Source: Arthrobacter crystallopoietes BAB-32
Lineage (GTDB): Bacteria; Actinomycetota; Actinomycetes; Actinomycetales; Micrococcaceae
Direction of reading: 5' to 3'
Assembly: GCF_000328305.2 (NCBI RefSeq)
Contig: NZ_ANPE02000103.1
Coordinates: 1 to 43,733 of the forward strand
DNA length: 43,733 bases
Positions 35,734-42,900 of this stretch are shown one piece after another (within the stretch, counting starts at the first letter, position 1; the number at the start of each line of letters is the position of its first letter). The notes under the pieces were generated by a model. That model was not told the origin of the DNA. It did not search any database and saw nothing but the letters and a program-made list of their open reading frames with translations. A program made the translations under genes and the position numbers.

Positions 35734-35813
35734 GCCCAATGCCCTTCCTGCCTCGCTCCCCATGCGGAGGCACCTCAGCCCCTTCAGCCAAGGGGTTGCA
35801 TGAAAGAGGGATT

Positions 35814-35842
35814 CTGCCAAGATGTAAGCACCACAGTATGAA
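35814..35842 (+). promoter_or_regulatory. possible promoter of the debranching-like gene
   Basis: CTGCCA (35814-35819) and TATGAA (35837-35842) lie 17 nt apart, each matching four of six sigma70 consensus bases. The -10 overlaps the palindrome at 35839-35848, so a bound repressor would cover it. The ATG follows 95 nt downstream. Confidence 0.4.
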
Positions 35843-35848
35843 CGTTCA
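35839..35848. promoter_or_regulatory. operator-like palindrome TGAACGTTCA
   Basis: A perfect 10-bp palindrome with a central CG, the usual shape of LacI-family operators, between the divergent LacI and debranching-like genes. One further matched pair flanks it (35837/35850). It overlaps a candidate -10 for the plus strand and a candidate -35 (TTGAAC) for the minus strand, so both genes could be controlled. Confidence 0.6.
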
Positions 35849-35937
35849 AATAGGGTGTCAATGGCATCCTGCACGGCCCCGGCTCCTCCGTTGGCGCGCT
35901 GCCGGAGCCGGTGTCCGAGCGAAGGTGAGGAGCAGCG

Positions 35938-37821
35938 ATGGCCTTCCGACAGCCCTACCTGCACGACCTCACCGGGGTGTTTGCCGCCCCGGTCCAGGCG
36001 TGGAGCGACCATCAGGGCCAGATCCGCGGCGACGGGGCGCAAGGCGCGTATTGCGGCGATGACCGGGTCCTGGCCCGGGCGGTCCTGAGGGTCGACGGCG
36101 CCGAGCCGGAGTGGATCTCCACGCAGGAGCGGTCGGCCGGAGAAGCGGAGTTCGTCTACACGGTCCGGGTGCCGGCGCCGGTGGCCGATCCGCTGGTCTC
36201 CGTGATCCGGGCCCGTTCGGCGTCGCCCGTGCGGCTCGCTGAATCCCTGACCTTCAAATCGATCCGGACGGACACGGTGCGCCTGTCCGTCGAGCTGGAG
36301 CTGGTGGCGGACTCGACGCCGATGGACCAGGTCAGAGCCGGGGCCGCTACGTCGTTCGGTTCGTTGGCACCCGGAGGCCCGCAGTGGCAATGGCGCGGCG
36401 AGGACACCAGCGCCACCTTGCAGGCCGAGGGGGCCCATTTCGAGTCCAACGGCAGCCAGGTGCTGCTCACGTGGCAGATCGAGCTCAACCCCTCTGACGC
36501 CGTCGTCCTTGAATGGTCGCTGGACCTGCGCAACGGAGGCTTTCCGGTGGTCGCTGCCGCCGGGCAGCCGCTGCGGACGCCGTCGGTCACGGGCGACCCG
36601 CGCCTGACGCGGCTGATGTCGCGGTCCATCAGCGACCTGAACGGGCTGCGCATCGCGGACCGGGACAACCCGCAGACTGCCTTCCTGGCGGCGGGCGCGC
36701 CGTGGTCGATGACGCTGTGCGGCCGGGATGCGCTGATGGCGGCGCGCATGCTGCTCCTGATCGATCCGCAGCTGGCCGCCGGCACGCTCCGGGCACTGGC
36801 CGCGCGGCAGGGCACGCACAGTTCGTCGGACTCGGGCGAGCAGCCGGGCAAGATCCTGCAGCTGGTCCGGCGCAGCACCTTCGAAACGGACGACGACGGC
36901 CGGATCCGGCAGGTGCCGCCGGTCAGCTACGATTCCATCGACGGCACCTGCCTGTGGATCATCCTGCTGCACGATGCCTGGCACAGCGGCATGCCCGAAC
37001 AGCAGGTCCGCCAGCTGCTGCCCAATCTGCAGGCGGCGCTGGCCTGGCTGCAGGACTACGCGGATTCCGACGGCGACGGCTTCCTTGAATTCCCTGGCAA
37101 CGGTCCCGGCGGCGGGACGCAGGGCTGGAAGGATTCGGCCGACGCCATCCGCTTCCAGGACGGCACGGTCGCGCGCGGGCCGATCGCGCTGGCCGAGGTC
37201 CAGGCCTACGCCCACGAGGCGGCCACTGTGGGTGCGGAAATGCTGGACCATTTCGGCCTGCCGGGTTCCGGGGAGTGGCGCGCTTTCGCCGCCGACCTGG
37301 CCGCCCGGTTCCGCGAGAAGTTCTGGTGCACGGACAAGGCCGGCCCGTACCCCGCCGTCGGCCTGGACCGGGACAAGAAGCCGGTGGACGGCATCTCATC
37401 CAGCATGGGGCATCTGCTCGGCACCGGACTGCTGCATCCGGAGGAGAAGGCCATCGTGGTCGAGCGCCTGATGGACCCGTCGATGTTCACTGGTTACGGG
37501 CTGCGGACGCTCGCGGACACCAACGGCGGCTACTGGCCAACGCGCCACCACGCCGGCTCGGTGTGGACCCACGATACGGCCTGGGTGGTGATGGGATTGA
37601 TGCGGGACGGCTTCGAGGCCGAGGCCGCTCGGCTGGCCGGCGGACTGCTCGAGGCCGCCGAAGGCTTCAACTGGCGGCTGCCGGAACTGTTCTCCGGCCA
37701 CGATTCGGACCGGATGTGGCCGCCGGTTCCCTACCCCACCGCGTGCCGGCCACAGGCCTGGGCGGCGGCCTCCGCCGTGCCGATTGCCCAGGCCCTCGGC
37801 GGCTTCAACGTGCTCGGCTGA
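35938..37821 (+). CDS. glycogen debranching N-terminal domain protein / amylo-alpha-1,6-glucosidase-like
   Basis: A 627-residue cytoplasmic glycosidase-like protein. The N-terminal beta domain (about 10-200) opens LHDLTGVFAAPVQAWSDHQG, as in GDE_N_bis proteins, and the C-terminal (alpha/alpha)6 barrel about 230-620 includes APWSMTLCGRDALMAARMLL, QGWKDSADAIRFQDG with a likely catalytic Asp, SSMGHLLGTGLLHPEE and VWTHDTAWVVMGLM. No signal peptide. The substrate may be glycogen-like or another alpha-glucoside/alpha-glycan. The ATG is preceded by GAGGAG. It is divergent from a LacI regulator with an operator palindrome between, so expression is likely sugar induced. A hairpin terminator follows at 37858-37902. 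Confidence 0.88.
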   Translation: MAFRQPYLHDLTGVFAAPVQAWSDHQGQIRGDGAQGAYCGDDRVLARAVLRVDGAEPEWISTQERSAGEAEFVYTVRVPAPVADPLVSVIRARSASPVRLAESLTFKSIRTDTVRLSVELELVADSTPMDQVRAGAATSFGSLAPGGPQWQWRGEDTSATLQAEGAHFESNGSQVLLTWQIELNPSDAVVLEWSLDLRNGGFPVVAAAGQPLRTPSVTGDPRLTRLMSRSISDLNGLRIADRDNPQTAFLAAGAPWSMTLCGRDALMAARMLLLIDPQLAAGTLRALAARQGTHSSSDSGEQPGKILQLVRRSTFETDDDGRIRQVPPVSYDSIDGTCLWIILLHDAWHSGMPEQQVRQLLPNLQAALAWLQDYADSDGDGFLEFPGNGPGGGTQGWKDSADAIRFQDGTVARGPIALAEVQAYAHEAATVGAEMLDHFGLPGSGEWRAFAADLAARFREKFWCTDKAGPYPAVGLDRDKKPVDGISSSMGHLLGTGLLHPEEKAIVVERLMDPSMFTGYGLRTLADTNGGYWPTRHHAGSVWTHDTAWVVMGLMRDGFEAEAARLAGGLLEAAEGFNWRLPELFSGHDSDRMWPPVPYPTACRPQAWAAASAVPIAQALGGFNVLG

Positions 37822-37857
37822 CCCGGGCGGGATATGGCTGCACCCGGGCCGGACACA

Positions 37858-37902
37858 AGGAAACGGCGCGGGCGGGAAGGCTTCCCGCCGGCGCCGTTTC
37901 CT
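37858..37902. terminator. bidirectional hairpin terminator
   Basis: AGGAAACGGCGC (37858-37869) pairs with GCGCCGTTTCCT (37891-37902), and the inside holds a second stem, CGGGAAG against CTTCCCG. It lies between two convergent genes, 37 nt after one stop and 9 nt before the other, and should stop both; the U tract is short. Confidence 0.65.
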
Positions 37903-37910
37903 GGCCGGTG

Positions 37911-39047
37911 TCAGGCGTGCGGCACGTCCGGGCCGGTCGGCCAGCGCAGCAGCGCCGCCACCTTGGTGCCCGGGTTCAGCACGCCCGGCGGAACCAGTGA
38001 AACCTTGGCATCCGTAAGCGCGGCTGCCCGGACCATAGCCGACGGGGCAGGGGTGCTGCCGAGCACGCGCCCGCCGAGCGCGTCGCTCTTCTGCGTGGCG
38101 ATCCACGGCTCCTGGTCCAGCACGAAGGCGTCGTGGTCCACCAGCGAGGTATCTTCCAGGATCAGCCGCTCCACCTGCGCCTGCTGCAGTGCCGCGACCA
38201 CGTTGCCGAACCCGGTGGCGGAGACCGGATGGCTCTGCCCCTGCTGTTCGGCCAGGCGGTCCAGGATCACCTGCTGCTGTTTCGCCCACACCTCGGCCAC
38301 CAGGCGGCTGACCTCTTCCTGGAACGCCTTTGGATCCGCCCCTCCGGTGCGGGTATGGGACTCCACGGTGGCCTCGATCGCGCGGCTGGCCTCGGAGAGC
38401 TGGTCGACAACGAGTTCGCGCGCCCGGATGTCCCCGGCGACGATCAGCAGCCGCGCCCCGCAGGACCGGACCACCTTATCGATCGCGCCGGCGATTTCAT
38501 CGGCGTTCTTGCGCCAGATCTCCTCGGTCCGATGCTGCCGGCGGCCCTGCTCCCAGCCGCCGGTGGGAACCTTCTTGAGGTTCTCGCGGTCCCCTTCCAC
38601 GGCATGCTCTTCGGCCACACCGCTGCGGCGGGCGTACTGCAGGCGGATTTCGCCGCCGTCGCGCCCCACTTCCGCCACTACATAGGGAAAGTCATCCCCG
38701 CGCTGCTTGATCAGCGGGATCAGGTCCGGCACGGTCTCGACCGAGATCTTCTCCGGTCCGGTCATCGGCCCGGGCAGCACCTCGTTCACCTCGACAATGC
38801 CGTCCCGGACCAGCACGTAGCGGCTGACTGGAGCCGGAAGACCCGTGGCCGGCGCGATGGCCTCTTCGACCGCCCGCAGGTCCGGCTTGGAAACGCCCTG
38901 GCCGGAAAGCACCTCGCGGACCCGGTCCGGCAGGACATCGCCGGCCCGCAGGGTGTCCACCGTTCCCGTGCTCGCATCGACGTAGACGGTCGTCCAGGGC
39001 CCCGGCTTCTTGTACAGTTCCGCGTACGAATTGAGCTGTTCAGCCAT
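37911..39047 (-). CDS. Rv2629/Balon-type ribosome hibernation factor (baeRF2 family)
   Basis: A 378-residue protein of the bacterial archaeo-eukaryotic release-factor-like family that includes mycobacterial Rv2629 and the hibernation factor Balon, which occupies the ribosomal A site in stressed cells. Visible features: an N-terminal domain with GPWTTVYVDASTGTVDTL at 16-33; VPTGGWEQGRRQHRTEE near 166-182, where Rv2629 has a similar GW...QHTTEE segment; RLLIVAGDIRARELVVDQL; and a final ...TKVAALLRW. The fit to Rv2629 is from memory of that sequence. It overlaps a small acidic protein gene by 1 nt (TGATG). A peptidyl-tRNA hydrolase (Vms1-like) role is the main alternative. Confidence 0.85.
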   Translation of the reverse strand: MAEQLNSYAELYKKPGPWTTVYVDASTGTVDTLRAGDVLPDRVREVLSGQGVSKPDLRAVEEAIAPATGLPAPVSRYVLVRDGIVEVNEVLPGPMTGPEKISVETVPDLIPLIKQRGDDFPYVVAEVGRDGGEIRLQYARRSGVAEEHAVEGDRENLKKVPTGGWEQGRRQHRTEEIWRKNADEIAGAIDKVVRSCGARLLIVAGDIRARELVVDQLSEASRAIEATVESHTRTGGADPKAFQEEVSRLVAEVWAKQQQVILDRLAEQQGQSHPVSATGFGNVVAALQQAQVERLILEDTSLVDHDAFVLDQEPWIATQKSDALGGRVLGSTPAPSAMVRAAALTDAKVSLVPPGVLNPGTKVAALLRWPTGPDVPHA

Positions 39048-39286
39048 CAGCTGTCCGCACCGCCCTCTGCCTGCTTCTGCTCGCGGCCCTGCTCAGCATT
39101 GCGCTTGGCCGAATCGTTCCGCATCGCCTCGAGCACCTCAGGACTGTCGGTCTCGTCCGGGAAGGGTTCGGTCTCGCGGAATTCCTCGGCGTGGCCTGGC
39201 TGGTTGCCTTGGATCAGGCCCTGGTCTTCGTGCTTCATCTGGTCATCCAGAGCGGGTCCGTGCTTGTTGCTGCCCCGTTCTTCCAT
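39047..39286 (-). CDS. small acidic hydrophilic protein coupled to the hibernation factor gene
   Basis: A 79-residue protein, strongly hydrophilic and rich in Glu, Asp, Gln and Asn (HAEEFRETEPFPDETDSPEV), with a Lys/Arg-Gln-rich end (AKRNAEQGREQKQAEGG). It is probably disordered and I do not recognise the family. Its TGA overlaps the next ATG by one base, so the two proteins should be made together, and it may be a partner or regulator of the hibernation factor; that is an inference from coupling only. Confidence 0.65.
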   Translation of the reverse strand: MEERGSNKHGPALDDQMKHEDQGLIQGNQPGHAEEFRETEPFPDETDSPEVLEAMRNDSAKRNAEQGREQKQAEGGADS

Positions 39287-39497
39287 GGCGATCTCCTTCC
39301 CGCGCGGCCTCAGCCGGGCGCTTTATCGATCCGTAATGTCACCGTAGCACCGGGTATCAGGGGGTGGAAGGGCACGCCGGACAACCGCCACAGTGCACTT
39401 CCGAAGGCCCCGCGGCTGCCTGCGCAGACACCCCCGAAAGCGGCCGCAGCAGCGGCCCGGTACTAGAGTTGTGGCGAACCCGAAGCGAAGGAGCACC

Positions 39498-41009
39498 ATG
39501 CACGACCGTGTCCGCAGCGCCCGCCTGGCCGAGCGCATGATGTCCGCAGACGAAGCCGCCACGCTGGTCCAGCCCGGTATGACGGTGGCCATGAGCGGCT
39601 TTACCGGCGCGGGGTATCCGAAGGCGGTGCCGCAGTCCTTGGCCAAGCTGATGGCGCGGGAGAACGACGCCGGCAACACCTTCCGGATCAAGGTCCTGAC
39701 AGGTGCCTCCACGGCGCCGGAACTGGACGGGGTGCTGGCCGAAGCCAAGGGCATGGAGCTGCGCCTGCCATTCCAGTCGGACCCGGCCCTGCGCAACCAG
39801 ATCAATGCCGGCGAACTGGACTACATCGACATCCACCTGGGCCACGTCGCGCAGCACACCTGGTTCGGCTTCTTCGGACACATCGACCTGGCCATCGTCG
39901 AAGTCGCCGGCATCCTCGAAGACGGCCGGCTCATTCCCTCCTCTTCGGTGGGCAACAACAAGACCTGGCTGGAGCAGGCGGACAAGGTCATTCTCGAGGT
40001 CAACAACTGGCAGCCCGACGGCCTGGAGGGCATGCATGACGTCTATTACGGCACGGCGCTGCCGCCGAACCGCAAGCCGATCATGCTGGAGCAGCCGGAC
40101 GACCGGATCGGCGACCTCTACCTCCATGTTGATCCGGCGAAGGTCGTGGCCGTCGTCGAAACCGATGCCCCGGACCGCAACTCGCCGTTCAGCCCGCCGG
40201 ATGAAACCTCGCAGCGCATCGCCGGGCACATCCTCGAATTTTTCGAGCACGAGATCAAACGCGGGCGGATGCCGGAGAAGCTGCTGCCGCTGCAGTCCGG
40301 TGTCGGCAACGTGGCCAACGCCGTGCTGGCCGGACTGGCCACCGGCGGCTACGAAGGCTTGACCGCCTACACCGAGGTAATCCAGGACGGCATGCTGGAC
40401 CTGATCAAGTCCGGTGTGCTGCGGATGGCCTCGGCCACGTCCTTCTCGCTCAGCGCCGCCGGGCTGGAGGAGTTCAACGCCAACGTGGACTTCTACCGCG
40501 AACGGATCCTGCTGCGCCCGCAGGAGATCTCCAACCATCCGGAGGTCATCCGGCGGCTGGGCTGCATCGCGATGAACGGCATGATCGAGGCGGACATCTA
40601 CGGCAACGTCAATTCCACCCACATTGCCGGCACCAAGATGATGAACGGCATCGGCGGATCCGGCGACTTCGCCCGCAACTCGTACCTGTCCATCTTCATG
40701 TCCCCGAGCACCGCCAAGGGCGGCGCCATCTCCGGGATCGTGCCCATGGCCAGCCACGTGGACCACACCGAGCACGACACGATGGTGCTGGTGACCGAGC
40801 AGGGGCTGGCGGATATGCGCGGCCTCTCCCCCAAGCAGCGCGCCCGGCTGGTGATCGAAAAGTGCGCCCACCCGGACTACCAGCCGCTGCTCGCAGACTA
40901 CTTCGACCGTGCCTGCCGCGACAGCCACGGCAAGCACACGCCGCATCTGCTCGGCGAGGCCTTGTCCTGGCATGAGCGGTTCGTCGACAGCGGCAGCATG
41001 CTCCCCTGA
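39498..41009 (+). CDS. acetyl-CoA hydrolase/transferase family protein (succinyl-CoA:acetate CoA-transferase type)
   Basis: A 503-residue class I CoA transferase (Cat1/AarC/Ach1 family) that moves CoA between carboxylates such as succinate and acetate. Conserved blocks: MSGFTGAGYPKAVP, VGNVANAVLAGL around 275-286, and YTEVIQDGML with the likely covalent Glu293 (AarC uses Glu294). Also MNGIGGSGDFARNSYLS and EHDTMVLVTEQGLADMRGL. The ATG at 39498 has AAGGAG six bases upstream; an upstream in-frame start at 39393 is rejected. It ends at a perfect 40-bp palindromic terminator shared with the convergent TerC gene. It may serve acetate activation or removal; no partner gene adjoins. Confidence 0.92.
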   Translation: MHDRVRSARLAERMMSADEAATLVQPGMTVAMSGFTGAGYPKAVPQSLAKLMARENDAGNTFRIKVLTGASTAPELDGVLAEAKGMELRLPFQSDPALRNQINAGELDYIDIHLGHVAQHTWFGFFGHIDLAIVEVAGILEDGRLIPSSSVGNNKTWLEQADKVILEVNNWQPDGLEGMHDVYYGTALPPNRKPIMLEQPDDRIGDLYLHVDPAKVVAVVETDAPDRNSPFSPPDETSQRIAGHILEFFEHEIKRGRMPEKLLPLQSGVGNVANAVLAGLATGGYEGLTAYTEVIQDGMLDLIKSGVLRMASATSFSLSAAGLEEFNANVDFYRERILLRPQEISNHPEVIRRLGCIAMNGMIEADIYGNVNSTHIAGTKMMNGIGGSGDFARNSYLSIFMSPSTAKGGAISGIVPMASHVDHTEHDTMVLVTEQGLADMRGLSPKQRARLVIEKCAHPDYQPLLADYFDRACRDSHGKHTPHLLGEALSWHERFVDSGSMLP

Positions 41010-41024
41010 CCACAGCCATTCCCT

Positions 41025-41064
41025 AAAACAACGACGGCGGGTGCGCACCCGCCGTCGTTGTTTT
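41025..41064. terminator. perfect 40-bp palindromic bidirectional terminator
   Basis: AAAACAACGACGGCGGGTGC and its exact complement lie back to back with no unpaired loop bases, 16 nt past the CoA-transferase stop and 39 nt before the TerC stop. The A and T runs at its ends give each strand a short U tract. It should end both convergent transcripts. Confidence 0.88.
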
Positions 41065-41102
41065 GGCTGCCGCCGGGCTACCGGCGCAGGTCCTCCCCCG
41101 GG

Positions 41103-42287
41103 CTACCGGGAGAGGTATTCCTCGTGCTGGCGGTGCGCCTCGCGCACCTGTTCGCGGATCTTGTCCACGTCCTTGGCCTTGTTGCGGTACTTCGGCTCCA
41201 TCTGCTCGATCTGGCGTTCCTCCGCGACCAGGGCCCGGTAGATGCGCTCGCGCTCGGCCGAATCCGCGGTGTATTCGAGGTCCATGTAGTTGACCGCATG
41301 GCGCCGGGCGTTGTTGATGGCCGTCTGTGCCTTGCCCGCCTTGCTCATCAGCGATGCGATGACCGTGATGACCAGGACACCGATAATGACGGTCAGCGAC
41401 AGGCCGATGCTGATCTCGACGACCGGGACCGGCTCGCCGCCGTTGACGAACGGCAGGTTGTTCTCGTGCAGCGCGTGGATGATCAGCTTCACGCCGATGA
41501 ACGCCAGGATCGCGGCGAGGCCGTAGGAGAGGTAGATCAGGCGGTCCAGCAGGCCGTCGATCAGGAAGTACAGCTGGCGCAGGCCCATCAGCGAGAAGGC
41601 CGTGGCGGTGAAGACGATGTAGACGTTCTGGGTCAGCCCGAAGATGGCCGGAATGGAGTCGAGTGCGAAAAGGATGTCGGTGCCGCCGATGGCCACCATC
41701 ACCAGCAGCATCGGCGTCATGACCTTCTTGCCGTTCTCCATGGTGAACAGCTTGTCGCCGTCGTAGTGGTCCGAGGTGTGGAAGAACCGGCGGGCCAGCC
41801 GGATGATGAAGTTGTCCGCTTCGTCGCCGTCCTTCTCGGGCTTCAGCAGGTTGCCGGCGGTGATCAGCAGGATCAGCCCGAAGGCGTAGAACACCCAGGC
41901 GAAGGAATTGATCAGCGCAGCGCCGAGGAAAATGAAGCCGGTCCGGGCGATCAGCGAGAACACGATGCCGAACAGCAGGACCTTCTGCTGGTCTTCGCGG
42001 GGTACCCGGAAGCTGGCGATGATGATCAGGAAGACGAACAGGTTGTCGACCGACAGCGCCTTCTCGGTGATGTAGCCGGCGAAGTACTCCGAGCCCATGG
42101 CGCCGCCGCCGTAGATCAGCACCAGGATGCCGAAGAGGATGGCGATGCCCACGTAGATGGAGGACCAGACGGCCGCTTCCTTCAGCGTCGGCACGTGGGC
42201 CTTGCGGATGTGGAAGAAGTAGTCGAAGGCCAGCAGGGCCAGGATGACAACAATGGTGATGCCCCAGATCAGGGGGGAAACAGTCAT
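41103..42287 (-). CDS. TerC family membrane protein (Alx/MeeF-type, likely Mn2+ exporter)
   Basis: A 394-residue TerC-domain protein with about nine membrane segments. Signature acidic motifs: EKALSVDNLFVFLII near 74-88 and GTDILFALDSIPAIFGLTQN near 200-220; both aspartates are thought to bind metal. A long charged cytoplasmic tail follows (about 315-394: YMDLEYTADSAERERIYRAL, QVREAHRQHEEYLSR), probably helical and longer than in the minimal TerC proteins. TerC proteins such as MeeF/MeeY in Bacillus export Mn2+ and help metallate secreted enzymes. An upstream yybP-ykoY-like riboswitch (42314-42427) supports a Mn2+ role. It ends at a shared palindromic terminator. Confidence 0.93.
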   Translation of the reverse strand: MTVSPLIWGITIVVILALLAFDYFFHIRKAHVPTLKEAAVWSSIYVGIAILFGILVLIYGGGAMGSEYFAGYITEKALSVDNLFVFLIIIASFRVPREDQQKVLLFGIVFSLIARTGFIFLGAALINSFAWVFYAFGLILLITAGNLLKPEKDGDEADNFIIRLARRFFHTSDHYDGDKLFTMENGKKVMTPMLLVMVAIGGTDILFALDSIPAIFGLTQNVYIVFTATAFSLMGLRQLYFLIDGLLDRLIYLSYGLAAILAFIGVKLIIHALHENNLPFVNGGEPVPVVEISIGLSLTVIIGVLVITVIASLMSKAGKAQTAINNARRHAVNYMDLEYTADSAERERIYRALVAEERQIEQMEPKYRNKAKDVDKIREQVREAHRQHEEYLSR

Positions 42288-42313
42288 GAAAACCGCTTTC
42301 GTAAGGTGGACAG

Positions 42314-42427
42314 CAGTGCACCCGCAAGTCTCTCCGCCCGGCGTTGCCCGGGCCGCTGCATCCGGCCGGGCATCTGTGCCCTACGTGTTGACGGCTGCAG
42401 CGCTTTGGAATACTCCCTTACGCACTG
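42314..42427 (-). promoter_or_regulatory. likely yybP-ykoY manganese riboswitch
   Basis: In the TerC leader, minus strand: closing stem CAGTGC (42427-42422) with GCACTG (42319-42314); a GGGAGTATTCC loop (first conserved loop); GCAGCCGTCAACACG (third-loop element) and GGAGAGACTTGCGGG near the closing stem. This order matches the yybP-ykoY class, which activates TerC exporters in excess Mn2+. The variable middle is a GC-rich arm. Identification is by eye. Confidence 0.7.
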
Positions 42428-42430
42428 TCC

Positions 42431-42459
42431 ATTGTAACGGTGCCGCGCCATGGCCCCAA
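42431..42459 (-). promoter_or_regulatory. possible promoter of the TerC riboswitch transcript
   Basis: TACAAT (42436-42431) is a 5/6 -10 match, and TTGGGG (42459-42454) lies 17 nt upstream with a conserved TTG. The start of transcription would be near 42425, directly at the first riboswitch stem, which supports both calls. Confidence 0.5.
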
Positions 42460-42572
42460 CTTAGCAGCGGCGAACCGGCCTGTCAGCGGCGCATGCCGGG
42501 CCGGTCCCGCGGCGGCCCGGGCATTCGCCGCGGGCTCTATGCACGCAGGTCACGCTGTGACAGGCTGGCGCC

Positions 42573-42899
42573 ATGTCCTATTACCTCGAGTACATCGTGC
42601 CCGCAGAGCAGGGAGAATCCGGCTACGACTTCCCCGTGAGCGAAGAGCACCGCGGCTACACCATCCCGTTGAATGAGACGGACGCCGAAATGGTCCACGT
42701 CGGCCAGCTCCCGGTCCGCAGTGAGGTCTACGGTGCCGGCCTGGACGAGGCCATGGCGGCGGCAGAGGAGATCCTCGGCAACAGCAAAGCCAGCCGGGCC
42801 GAGCTGTACGACGACCCGGACGACTCCTTGCAGCGCGGCTCCGGCACGCTGGTGGCCAGCTACACCGCCGGCACCGGCTGGCAGGAAGCGGCGCGCTGA
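42573..42899 (+). CDS. small hypothetical protein
   Basis: A 108-residue soluble acidic protein of unknown function (SYYLEYIVPAEQGESGYDFP ... GTGWQEAAR). The chain alternates beta-like and helical stretches (EAMAAAEEILGNSKASR). Start ATG at 42573 with a weak AGG eight bases upstream. It is convergent with the glycosyltransferase gene (stops at 42899 and 42901) and divergent from TerC. The 285-nt gap to TerC holds the TerC promoter and riboswitch. Confidence 0.6.
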   Translation: MSYYLEYIVPAEQGESGYDFPVSEEHRGYTIPLNETDAEMVHVGQLPVRSEVYGAGLDEAMAAAEEILGNSKASRAELYDDPDDSLQRGSGTLVASYTAGTGWQEAAR

Positions 42900-42900
42900 T

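Noticed and set aside
34678-37251. 857-codon minus-strand frame extending the LacI gene through the debranching gene
   Set aside because: Only the last 351 codons form a LacI protein; the rest is antisense to the debranching-like gene and has no domain.
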